Assembly (NCBI GenBank): GCA_001303705.1
Contig: LJUI01000162.1
Coordinates: forward strand, 1-5,524
Direction: 5' to 3'
Source of the DNA: a candidate division TA06 bacterium SM23_40
GTDB taxonomy: Bacteria > LJUI01 > SM1-40
DNA: 5,524 nucleotides
The notes beneath the pieces are model-generated. The model searched no databases. It worked only from the letters and a program-made list of their open reading frames with translations, and was not told where the DNA came from. The stretch's first letter is position 1, and the number at the start of each line of letters is the position of its first letter. This document shows positions 1-5,524 of this stretch, piece after piece. The position numbers and the translations under genes are program-made.

Positions 1-508
1 GTCCCATCGGCTCGTAGATCGACTGGAGCGCGGCGATATCGTCTTCCGCCCCGAACCGGATGATATCTCGAGCCTCAGGGGCTGTCCGGAGGCAAGCGGG
101 CGGCATTCTATAGACGCGACGCTCGCTGGCAAGTGCCCACCCCAGTCGCCCGTAATACCCATAGGAGAACGGATAGAGGACCGAGACCGGTTCTCTCCGA
201 TCTCGCATGCCACGTATCGCCTGGTGCATCAGCCGATGGGCATATCCGTGCCCGCGTCCTTCCGGCGCGGTCGCCACATTTGCGATCCCTCCAGCCCGTA
301 GCACGGCCCCTGCGATTCTCAGACGGAAAGGGAAGATGCGAAGGCACGACATGAGGTCCCCGTCGACATATAGTCCCCATGAGTCTTCGAGCGGTGAGAT
401 CGAGAGACTCCACTCCGTCTCTTCCAGTGTGCCGCCGAAGGCGTAGTTGCAGATCTCGACGTAGCGTCGGCGGTCGTCCTCAGCTATCTGACGAATGTCC
501 GTGGCCAT
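1..508 (-). CDS. Eis-like GNAT N-acetyltransferase, N-terminal part (cut by left edge)
   Basis: Reading the minus strand from ATG at 508-506 gives 169 codons that stay open to the window edge, so the C-terminus is missing. The protein begins MATDIRQIAEDDRRRYVEIC. Residues 72-100 carry the acetyl-CoA-binding GNAT motif, with VATAPEGRGHGYA fitting R-x-x-G-x-G/A at R85, G88 and A90. Residues 111-124 read LYPFSYGYYGRLGW, a block typical of the Eis branch of GNAT enzymes. By analogy with M. tuberculosis Eis, Y119 would be the general-acid tyrosine. Eis-type proteins are about 400 residues long, with a second GNAT-like domain and an SCP2-like C-terminal domain, so more than half the gene should lie to the left. 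Family members transfer acetyl groups to amines (aminoglycosides, protein lysines), but the substrate here cannot be inferred. The gene starts 40 bp after the nuclease stop codon and is probably co-transcribed with it. The family is fairly sure; the function is open. Confidence 0.85.
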   Translation of the reverse strand, partial: MATDIRQIAEDDRRRYVEICNYAFGGTLEETEWSLSISPLEDSWGLYVDGDLMSCLRIFPFRLRIAGAVLRAGGIANVATAPEGRGHGYAHRLMHQAIRGMRDRREPVSVLYPFSYGYYGRLGWALASERRVYRMPPACLRTAPEARDIIRFGAEDDIAALQSIYEPMG

Positions 509-514
509 TCAGGT

Positions 515-520
515 CTCCTC
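515..520 (-). promoter_or_regulatory. Ribosome binding site of the Eis-like GNAT gene
   Basis: On the minus strand GAGGAG lies 6 nt upstream of the ATG at 508-506. This strong Shine-Dalgarno match fixes the start of the GNAT gene. No promoter is evident in the 40 bp gap to the upstream nuclease gene, which supports an operon. Confidence 0.75.
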
Positions 521-548
521 GGGTTGTCGGCGCCCGGCGACTCGTGGG

Positions 549-1745
549 CTAGTTCCCCGGCTCCTTGAGACGGCTGAGCCTCAGGAGAACAGTCTCGTGA
601 GTGGGGGCCCGTTCGAGAACCGCCCGCCGCAGCGGCTCGTCCAGTTCGCCGCTCTCGAGCGCTCGCAGGAGACGGGACCCGCTGAGTTGTGAGACCTCGT
701 CCCACACTCCCCGCTCCCGGAGGATATGTTCCAGCGCATCTCTCGCCGGCTCGCCCTGCCCGGGCAGGGTGAGTTTGCTCCTCCGGGTGAGCGTGAGGCG
801 GTGGGCGGAGCCGAACAGGACGTCGAACCCGCGGCCGGCGGCGTAGGCAATGATCTTCTGCTTCAGGGATTCGAGCTCGTCCTTGACCTCATCTCTTCTT
901 CCGGCCAATTCCGCATAGGCGTCGACGAGGCGCACGCCATCTTCCAGGTTCTGTTCGTCCACGGGAAGTTGCTTGATCTGGACGAGGTGCTGCCTGCGTG
1001 GGCAGTGTTCCTGGTATCCGCACCACTCGCACAGGGAGCTCTCCCGGGGCGGGAACTCGAGCGCCGCGTCGATCTCATCAATGAGGGCAATAACCGCTTC
1101 CTGCAGGCTGTCGAGCTCCTCCGGCGCACGCTGCGATGCCATCGTCTCATCGAGCGCCACATAGTGCCAGATGAGACGGACTTCATTGACATCCCGCCAC
1201 CGCTGCCGCAGTCCGATTTCGTACAGAGCCAGTTGCCGGTCGGAGTCGATCTCTTCCTGGGAGGGGAGATGTTGCGAGGTCTTGTAGTCGTGGATCTCGT
1301 AGGCGCCGTCCGGCCTCCGTGCAATTCTGTCCACGTATCCCTGGACTCTGTATCTTCCCTCATCATCGAGCGCGAAATCGAGACGCTGTTCGATTGCCAG
1401 GGTTGTGGCATCGTCGAATGGGTGGTTGCGGCGGTAGAAGTTCGAAATGCAGCGCTCACCGACTCTCAGGTAGTCGCCGCTGTCATATTCGGCTTTCGTG
1501 ATCCGAATGGCGTCGTTCCAGTTCTCCTGCCAGGATCTTCTGAACTGTGCGAGTAGATCATCGACTGAGGGCATCCGCGCCATCATCAGATCGCGAAACA
1601 GCTTCGCGAGCGTTTCGTGCACACGGATCCCGAGGAACGCCTCTACGTTCTCCTCTCGGGGCTTGAGGCAGTCGATGTATTGAGACTTGTACTTGAGCGG
1701 GCAGTCCTCGTATGTCTGGAGCCTCGAGTGTGACCAGACCGGCAT
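549..1745 (-). CDS. Stand-alone RecB/Cas4/AddB-type PD-(D/E)XK nuclease with Fe-S cluster cysteines
   Basis: This 398-residue cytoplasmic protein looks like a PD-(D/E)XK DNA nuclease of the RecB-like family (PDDEXK_1 type). Visible motifs are an N-terminal SRLQTYEDCPLKYK block with C15, the family histidine H43 (GIRVHETLA), D139 in GYVDRI, D153 and K155 in HDYKTS, and a QLALY motif (Q171, Y175). C239, C242 and C248 follow, so C15 plus this trio matches the four-cysteine [4Fe-4S] arrangement of AddB and Cas4 nucleases. All expected metal-binding and catalytic residues are present, so it is probably active. Residues about 263-398 form an extension that I cannot assign: a charged helical stretch near 267-303 that may be a coiled coil, then FGSAHRLTLTRR and an acidic helical tail. 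The start at 1745 is preferred because AAGGA lies 9 nt upstream. An in-frame ATG at 1814 would add 23 residues without a good ribosome site. No helicase or cas gene is adjacent. The exact role (repair, recombination or defence) cannot be told. Confidence 0.92.
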   Translation of the reverse strand: MPVWSHSRLQTYEDCPLKYKSQYIDCLKPREENVEAFLGIRVHETLAKLFRDLMMARMPSVDDLLAQFRRSWQENWNDAIRITKAEYDSGDYLRVGERCISNFYRRNHPFDDATTLAIEQRLDFALDDEGRYRVQGYVDRIARRPDGAYEIHDYKTSQHLPSQEEIDSDRQLALYEIGLRQRWRDVNEVRLIWHYVALDETMASQRAPEELDSLQEAVIALIDEIDAALEFPPRESSLCEWCGYQEHCPRRQHLVQIKQLPVDEQNLEDGVRLVDAYAELAGRRDEVKDELESLKQKIIAYAAGRGFDVLFGSAHRLTLTRRSKLTLPGQGEPARDALEHILRERGVWDEVSQLSGSRLLRALESGELDEPLRRAVLERAPTHETVLLRLSRLKEPGN

Positions 1746-1754
1746 GTTTCGGGG

Positions 1755-1759
1755 TCCTT
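1755..1759 (-). promoter_or_regulatory. Ribosome binding site deciding the nuclease start
   Basis: Minus-strand AAGGA (within AGAAGGA) lies 9 nt upstream of the ATG at 1745-1743. The alternative in-frame ATG at 1814-1812 has only a weak GAAG in front. The shorter protein also begins just before the conserved SRLQTYEDCP block, where family members usually begin. Confidence 0.65.
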
Positions 1760-1784
1760 CTCGGAACGTGCTGACTGCTCTCGC

Positions 1785-1801
1785 GCGCAAATCGCCTGCG
1801 C
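1785..1801 (-). repeat. Small inverted repeat in the nuclease leader
   Basis: GCGCA at 1785-1789 and TGCGC at 1797-1801 are perfect inverted copies around a 7-nt loop. In the minus-strand leader RNA they could form a 5-bp GC-rich hairpin about 40 nt before the preferred start codon. Such short repeats arise by chance at this GC content, so a regulatory role is only possible. Confidence 0.3.
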
Positions 1802-1814
1802 CGATCCCATACAA

Positions 1815-1824
1815 TCTTCGAAGA
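1815..1824. repeat. 10-bp perfect palindrome TCTTCGAAGA in the nuclease leader
   Basis: TCTTCGAAGA is a perfect 10-bp palindrome between the predicted nuclease promoter and its start codon. Its left part, ATCTTCG (1814-1820), is also an inverted copy of CGAAGAT at 1872-1878, which overlaps the predicted -10 box. This could be a binding site for a dimeric regulator or a chance match. Confidence 0.3.
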
Positions 1825-1847
1825 GTGGCGCCCGGTGGGGAAGACCT

Positions 1848-1880
1848 CTATCTTAGCCTCCAGGGCTGCCTCGAAGATAG
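1848..1880. repeat. Inverted repeat overlapping the nuclease -10 box (possible operator)
   Basis: CTATCTT at 1848-1854 and AAGATAG at 1874-1880 are perfect 7-bp inverted copies. Between them lies a second smaller pair, AGCC at 1855-1858 and GGCT at 1864-1867. The right arm covers the predicted minus-strand -10 hexamer (1874-1879), and the left arm lies just downstream of the predicted transcription start. This placement suits an operator where a repressor would block transcription, but no regulator gene is in the window. Confidence 0.4.
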
Positions 1881-1903
1881 CCGAAATATCTGCATCCGGT
1901 CAA
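1874..1903 (-). promoter_or_regulatory. Predicted sigma70-like promoter of the nuclease-GNAT operon
   Basis: On the minus strand, TTGACC (complement of 1898-1903, five of six consensus bases) is followed after 18 bp by TATCTT (complement of 1874-1879, four of six). Transcription would start near 1867 and leave a leader of about 120 nt before the nuclease ATG. This match is weaker than the one for mltD. Confidence 0.5.
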
Positions 1904-1930
1904 GTCTGTTTCCTCCGCCTGTTCGACCGC

Positions 1931-1958
1931 TTGACATTTGGTGCTCGGCAAGTATATT
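1931..1958 (+). promoter_or_regulatory. Predicted strong sigma70-like promoter of mltD
   Basis: A perfect TTGACA at 1931-1936 is followed after 16 bp by TATATT at 1953-1958, five of six bases of the -10 consensus. Transcription would start near 1965, about 60 nt before the GTG start. This is the best promoter match in the window and suggests constitutive, fairly strong housekeeping expression. Confidence 0.72.
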
Positions 1959-2014
1959 GTTTTCCGGACATCGATACCGGGAGTACGTGTCACGACAGAC
2001 GAGAGAGATGAGCC

Positions 2015-2020
2015 AGGGGG
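2015..2020 (+). promoter_or_regulatory. Ribosome binding site supporting the GTG start of mltD
   Basis: AGGGGG lies 6 nt upstream of GTG at 2027-2029. It decides between that start and the in-frame ATG at 2063, which has only a weak purine stretch before it. The ATG at 2008 is in another reading frame. Confidence 0.65.
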
Positions 2021-2026
2021 TAACCG

Positions 2027-3448
2027 GTGAGAACGGAAACGAGGCATTCGGTTGTTGCGAAGATGATCGTACGATGGGCAGTCGTCTCTATGTTCGGTAT
2101 CTACTCGCTGTCTCTGTTTGGCGGATGCGCCACCCTCCGGTCGGGCTACGTCGGAGGCGACCGGGAAGAAGAGATCCTCCCTGAACCCGAGGCATCGCCC
2201 GCTGTCGGTTTCTACGGGCCGCTGGCAGAGGCCGCCATCGGGGATGCGCAGCAGGGTTTCGACCTCGCCGAGGCGGCATTCGATGATTCCCTGTACGAGG
2301 AGGCCCGCCGGCAGTACGATCGGGCACTTGCCGGTCTGCTCGGAGCGCAAGTCGACGAGCGGCGCTATCCCGAGATCGCCGCCGATCGGGACATCCTGAT
2401 CGAGGAATTGTGTCTTGCCCGCATTCGGGTGGGACGTGTACTGGGAAGTGTAGAACACGCGATCCGGGAGAGCGACTTCGATCTGCCGATCGAATACAAC
2501 AGCCGGGTGGGAAGATGGATAGAATTCTACGTAACGCGGGGGCGTGAGACATTCCACCTGTGGCTCACGCGTTCGGGACGATATGTTGAGATGATGCGTT
2601 CGATCATGGCGAGCGAAGGCGTGCCCGAGGATCTGGCATATCTCCCATTGGTTGAGAGCGGGTACAATCCGAACGCGTACTCGAGAGCCCGCGCAGTCGG
2701 CATCTGGCAGTTCATATCATCGACGGGTGAGATCGCCGGCCTCAGAAGGGACGCCTGGGTCGACCAGAGACGCGATCCGGAGAAGGCGACACATGCTGCG
2801 GCACGGCATCTCAAGGAACTGTATGAGGACTTCGGTTCGTGGCCGCTCGCTCTTGCCGCTTACAACTCGGGACAGGCACGCGTGATGCAGGCGATCGCAG
2901 CGGCGGGAGACGACGACTTCTGGGGCCTCTCGCTCCCGTGGGAGACGATGGATTACGTGCCGCGGGTCTACGCTGCCATCATCATCGCCAAAGATCCCGA
3001 GGCGTTCGGGTTCTCGGTTCGCTACGAGTCATCCGATGCGTATGAGGACGTCGTCTTCGATCGGGCGATTGATCTGAGTACGGTCGCGCGCCTGGCCGAT
3101 GAGTCAGTGGAAGAGCTACGGAGGCTCAATCCCGAGCTGATCAACGGGTGCACGCCGCCTGAGACGGAGTATTCTCTGAGAGTCCCCCGGGGCTCGAAGG
3201 AGACGCTGCTCAGGGCGTTTGCAGAACTTCCCGAGGAGGAACGGTACCTGAGCGAGAGGGAAGTGAGGCGTCGTGCCGAGCGGTATACCTGGATCACCTA
3301 CCGGGTAAAACGAGGGGATACGCTGAGCCAGATCGCGGCGAGGTACAGGACGACGGTGAGCAAGCTGAAGCGGTGGAACCCCCAGGCGAGGGGGAGGTTC
3401 ATCCACCCCGGCGATCGGCTGCGGATCTATACCCGGGGGAGCGGATGA
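2027..3448 (+). CDS. mltD: MltD-like membrane-bound lytic murein transglycosylase (lipoprotein)
   Basis: This complete 473-residue enzyme should cut the MurNAc-GlcNAc bond of peptidoglycan from the periplasm, leaving 1,6-anhydro ends. A positively charged N-terminus and hydrophobic segment (residues 16-33) end in SLFGGC, a lipobox with C34 as the lipidated cysteine. A helical, repeat-like region (about 60-150) precedes the MltD-type block FDLPIEYN. The transglycosylase (SLT/GH23) domain spans about 165-325. It shows LPLVESGYNPNAYS with catalytic glutamate E210, AVGIWQFI (223-230), a DPEKAT helix, LALAAYNSG (274-282) and YVPR (310-313). Residues 345-390 resemble a degenerate LysM-like unit (LRVPRGS). 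A clear peptidoglycan-binding LysM domain follows at 424-468 (YRVKRGDTLSQIA ending PGDRLRIY). Length and domain order are normal for MltD. The gene has its own predicted strong promoter and ends 10 bp from the convergent M23 gene. An alternative start at ATG 2063 would keep the signal peptide. Identification is secure. Confidence 0.95.
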   Translation: MRTETRHSVVAKMIVRWAVVSMFGIYSLSLFGGCATLRSGYVGGDREEEILPEPEASPAVGFYGPLAEAAIGDAQQGFDLAEAAFDDSLYEEARRQYDRALAGLLGAQVDERRYPEIAADRDILIEELCLARIRVGRVLGSVEHAIRESDFDLPIEYNSRVGRWIEFYVTRGRETFHLWLTRSGRYVEMMRSIMASEGVPEDLAYLPLVESGYNPNAYSRARAVGIWQFISSTGEIAGLRRDAWVDQRRDPEKATHAAARHLKELYEDFGSWPLALAAYNSGQARVMQAIAAAGDDDFWGLSLPWETMDYVPRVYAAIIIAKDPEAFGFSVRYESSDAYEDVVFDRAIDLSTVARLADESVEELRRLNPELINGCTPPETEYSLRVPRGSKETLLRAFAELPEEERYLSEREVRRRAERYTWITYRVKRGDTLSQIAARYRTTVSKLKRWNPQARGRFIHPGDRLRIYTRGSG

Positions 3449-3458
3449 GTGCGAGAAG

Positions 3459-5524
3459 CTACCCGCCCTCGAATCTGTAGTGAACCTCCGAACGGTTGCC
3501 TGCGGCGTCTTCGACGACGATGGTGAGGAGGTGATGGCCGGGAGATAATGCGCCGCGGCTCCACGCAATCACCCGTTGCTCGAATGGGTCCCATTCGGCG
3601 ACCATCCGCATCCCATCTAACTCCACGTTGATCCCTTCCTCTGTGAGGCCGCTTCCCTGATCCCTTGTGTGAAAGCTGACCAGGGTCTTCGCGTCTGCGA
3701 CCTCACCCGACGTGGGGTGGATAGACCAGATGTGGGGCGCGACCGTATCCAACAATGCGGCATAGGTCCCCATACGCTCGATGGTCGCCGTCACCCGGCC
3801 TCCTTCCCTGTTGCGCCCGAGAAACTGCCACTCCCCACTGTCGGTCTGTACATAGATGGCGACTCTCGGATCGGCGCGCGCCCAGCCGGGCCGAGGCGTG
3901 ATCGCGATCGTGGCATCGCGGGCGAAGGCGGATATGTCGGGTCCGAATTCGTACGCCCTGCTCGCGGGGCGCAACCCTTCCCCGGCGGGGAGATCTTGCG
4001 ACTCGACGAGTGCAGTCAGATCGGAGAACAGGCTGCCGGGATCGATCCGTATCTCGGCAAGGCCGTCAGATGAGATGATGACTCCGCCCGCCTCTCTCGT
4101 CGCCCCGTTCACAGAGAACCTGGTATGGCCTTCACCTACCCGTCCCCACGCATCGGTCCACCTGAATCGGACCACCGCCTCTCCCGGAAAACGGGGGTCG
4201 ACCTTCATCTCACCACGATATCGATTAGCCGCCTCTGCATGTAGTGCGATCTTCCTGGGAGGAGCGCCGCGCTGCTCGACCGTGAGCTCCGGCTCAAACG
4301 CCAGCGGCGTGCGCGATCTGAGCGCAAGGAGGAGGCGCGGAGGGATCTGTTCGGCAGCACAGGTGACCCCGATTTCCGAGGTGTCGGCCGGGGCGCGGTC
4401 AGGGGGCCAGATGCCGATCTGCCGGACCCGGTCTGTCCGTGAACGGGGGGAAGAATCAGGTCGCCGGGAGCGAGCGGGCCGGGTCTCGTCCGGGTCGTCG
4501 GTGGTCGGTCTCTTTTCGGTGGAGACCTCGTCGGCGCCCGGCTCAGGCTCTGCAAGGGGGGAAGAGATGACCGGCCTGAAGACCGGATGTGACGGGGCAT
4601 CGAATGGATCAGAGACCTGCACCCTTGCCAGTAGCAGGCTCTCCGCCGGGGCAGGGGGTTGCCAGGCCGCCTCTATCCACCCATTGCCAGCGCCCTCACG
4701 CGCGAGCGTCATGCGTTCCCAGGTCCTTCCGCGGTCGGCGGAGATGTCGAGGGAGACGGTGATCGAGTCGGTCTCCGGATCATCTGCCAGGACCGCCAGT
4801 CTTCCCCGGGAGACAGAACATGCGAGGATCTGAGGTGGGGAGTTGACGAGAAGCACGACTGCGCATCTGGCCTCATTGCCGGAGGCATCGATGGCCGCTG
4901 TCTCGAGGGTGTGTAACCCGGGGGCGAGGTATCGCCTGGCGCTCCCCTCCCCGGTTCGGAGGAGCCCATCGCCCTCGACAGTGGGGAACCCGAGGGTGTA
5001 CCCGCGCGGCCTGAACAGGCGACGGAAACTGCCTTCTCCCCGGCGATAGCGAGGGCAGTCATACTCGATATCGACCTGTCGCGTCTCCCCATAGGAAAAC
5101 TCTTCGGATGCGCTGCTGTACAGGAGGCTGTCGTTGACGTGCAACGCCAGCCTGTACAGGGGCAGTCTGTTCGAGAGCCCACATGCCCTGTCCCAGACGT
5201 TGGCTGCCACCCCCACCGTTCCCGAGATCTGCACGGTGTCGCGCGCCGCGTACCGGGCAGGCTGCCCTTTGAGGCGATGCAGAGCTACGATCTTCGATTC
5301 CGATTTCCCATCGATGAACGATCTCACGTCCATCGGCACGAACTCGATTGCCGCAAAGACCGGATGCTCGTGATCGGGCAGCACGAGACCGTTGGTGAGG
5401 GGATTGATCGGGTGATTTTCCTCGTTCCGCAGCTCGAAATGCAGGTGGGGAGCCTTGCAACCGCTCCTCCCGGTCCGCCCGATAAACTCTCCGGCCCGGA
5501 TCGGCAATCGATCAGGCGGAGGAT
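3459..5524 (-). CDS. Large modular M23 metallopeptidase, C-terminal part (cut by right edge)
   Basis: The frame is open from the right edge to TAG at 3461-3459, giving 687 full codons of a longer protein. The first residues are the tail of an M23 (LytM/DD-endopeptidase) domain: IRAGEFIGRTG, then APHLHFELR, with HLHFE at 5433-5447 supplying the catalytic and zinc-binding histidines. The other zinc ligands must lie off the window. Numbering from the codon at 5507, residues 48-225 match an accessory region known after M23 domains in FCB-group bacteria (FVPMDVRSFIDG, ISGTVGVAANVWD, FSYGETRQVDIEYD, GLHTLETAAIDASGN). Residues 226-316 look beta-sandwich-like and hold an Asp-box SADRGRTW. Residues 317-378 are a charged, Pro/Arg-rich linker. 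Residues 379-470 look Ig-like, about 473-587 ZU5-like (YEFGPDISAF, ERMGTYAAL), and 588-680 Ig-like (DTVAPHI, SPGHHLLTIVVEDAAGN). It is probably an exported enzyme that cuts peptidoglycan cross-links. The M23 and FCB assignments are strong; the downstream domain names are inferences from pattern. Confidence 0.92.
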   Translation of the reverse strand, partial: PPPDRLPIRAGEFIGRTGRSGCKAPHLHFELRNEENHPINPLTNGLVLPDHEHPVFAAIEFVPMDVRSFIDGKSESKIVALHRLKGQPARYAARDTVQISGTVGVAANVWDRACGLSNRLPLYRLALHVNDSLLYSSASEEFSYGETRQVDIEYDCPRYRRGEGSFRRLFRPRGYTLGFPTVEGDGLLRTGEGSARRYLAPGLHTLETAAIDASGNEARCAVVLLVNSPPQILACSVSRGRLAVLADDPETDSITVSLDISADRGRTWERMTLAREGAGNGWIEAAWQPPAPAESLLLARVQVSDPFDAPSHPVFRPVISSPLAEPEPGADEVSTEKRPTTDDPDETRPARSRRPDSSPRSRTDRVRQIGIWPPDRAPADTSEIGVTCAAEQIPPRLLLALRSRTPLAFEPELTVEQRGAPPRKIALHAEAANRYRGEMKVDPRFPGEAVVRFRWTDAWGRVGEGHTRFSVNGATREAGGVIISSDGLAEIRIDPGSLFSDLTALVESQDLPAGEGLRPASRAYEFGPDISAFARDATIAITPRPGWARADPRVAIYVQTDSGEWQFLGRNREGGRVTATIERMGTYAALLDTVAPHIWSIHPTSGEVADAKTLVSFHTRDQGSGLTEEGINVELDGMRMVAEWDPFEQRVIAWSRGALSPGHHLLTIVVEDAAGNRSEVHYRFEGG
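4374..4559 (-). other. Low-complexity Pro/Arg/Asp/Ser linker within the M23 protein
   Basis: This stretch encodes residues about 317-378 (counted from the codon at 5507). It contains EPEPGADE, DDPDETRPARSRRPD and SPRSRTDR, with few hydrophobic residues. It separates the FCB-type M23 half from the C-terminal Ig-like, ZU5-like and Ig-like half. It is probably disordered and could be a flexible hinge or a processing site for proteases that cut at arginine. Confidence 0.7.
4719..4742 (-). other. Single Asp-box (BNR-type) motif in the M23 protein
   Basis: The codons read SADRGRTW, an exact match to the Asp-box pattern S-x-D-x-G-x-T-W. It lies in a beta-hairpin context (VSLDISADRGRTWERMTL). Asp boxes recur in sialidase-like propellers but also occur singly in beta-sandwich proteins. 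Only one copy is visible, so this is a structural turn motif and no evidence for glycosidase activity. Confidence 0.6.

Larger units (their letters stand above)
1746..2026. promoter_or_regulatory. Divergent intergenic control region between the nuclease gene and mltD
   Basis: These 281 bp separate the two divergent genes and contain no convincing coding sequence. They are locally richer in A and T than the genes and hold two back-to-back sigma70-like promoters whose -35 boxes mirror each other (GTCAAG at 1899-1904, CTTGAC at 1930-1935). Several short inverted repeats lie on the nuclease side. The nuclease leader would be about 120 nt and the mltD leader about 60 nt. I recognise no riboswitch or small RNA here. 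Confidence 0.7.

Noticed and set aside
726-1556. 276-codon open frame on the plus strand
   Set aside because: It lies wholly antisense to the nuclease gene, whose catalytic motifs are intact. It has no recognisable domain and is explained by the high GC content.
549-1745. Reading the nuclease as a CRISPR-associated Cas4
   Set aside because: There are no repeats, spacers or cas1/cas2 genes nearby. The protein is about twice the size of typical Cas4.
1746-1814. Upstream in-frame ATG (1814) as the nuclease start
   Set aside because: It adds 23 residues with no family match and has a weak ribosome site. The ATG at 1745 has AAGGA 9 nt upstream and begins right before the conserved block.
1986-1994. 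Short palindrome CGTGTCACG in the mltD leader
   Set aside because: Only 4-bp arms around one base. This is expected by chance and has no supporting context.
1687-2184. 165-codon plus-strand frame across the intergenic region
   Set aside because: It overlaps the start of the nuclease gene and mltD in another frame, spans both predicted promoters and resembles no known protein.
1853-2557. 234-codon minus-strand frame antisense to the mltD 5' half
   Set aside because: mltD is clearly coding here, with lipobox, MltD block and start site. The mirror frame has no motifs.
4466-4494. Possible G-quadruplex (four GGG runs on the plus strand)
   Set aside because: Loops are 7, 2 and 8 nt, so one exceeds the usual limit. 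The runs follow from Pro/Arg codons of the linker on the other strand.
3856-4833. 325-codon open frame on the plus strand
   Set aside because: It is antisense to the M23 gene. Its product is Ser/Arg/Gly/Ala-rich without motifs, as expected of a mirror frame opposite GC-rich coding sequence.
5505-5507. TTG at 5507-5505 as a true start of the M23 gene
   Set aside because: It falls inside the M23 domain and the frame stays open to the window edge (residues PPPDR precede it), so the gene is cut by the window.

Overview
The window is about 60% GC (estimated by eye) and gene-dense. It holds four protein-coding genes, two of which run off the window ends. I saw no RNA genes, insertion sequences, CRISPR arrays or phage genes. 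The organism is a diderm (Gram-negative-type) bacterium, because it encodes a lipoprotein MltD-type lytic transglycosylase. The large M23 peptidase carries an accessory region that I associate from memory with Bacteroidota/Chlorobi and related FCB-group candidate phyla (for example Krumholzibacteriota or Eisenbacteria-like lineages). This placement is tentative, because no marker gene is present.

Layout, left to right. (1) Bases 1-508, minus strand: the N-terminal 169 residues of an Eis-like GNAT N-acetyltransferase, cut by the left edge. (2) Bases 549-1745, minus strand: a stand-alone RecB/Cas4/AddB-type PD-(D/E)XK nuclease with a four-cysteine iron-sulfur signature and an unassigned C-terminal extension. 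It lies 40 bp upstream of the GNAT gene and probably shares its transcript. (3) Bases 1746-2026: a divergent regulatory region with back-to-back sigma70-like promoters and several small inverted repeats. (4) Bases 2027-3448, plus strand: a complete MltD-like lytic transglycosylase lipoprotein starting at GTG. (5) Bases 3459-5524, minus strand: the C-terminal part of a large M23 metallopeptidase followed by several beta-sandwich-like regions. It converges on mltD with only 10 bp between the two stop codons, and its start lies beyond the right edge.

Functionally, MltD cuts the glycan strands of peptidoglycan and M23 enzymes cut the peptide cross-links, so the right half looks like an envelope-remodelling neighbourhood, although the two genes are transcribed towards each other. 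The left half pairs a DNA-processing nuclease with an acetyltransferase. The link between them is only a likely shared transcript. I see no clear evidence for a new multi-gene system. The most unusual items are the modular M23 protein and the nuclease with its extra C-terminal domain.
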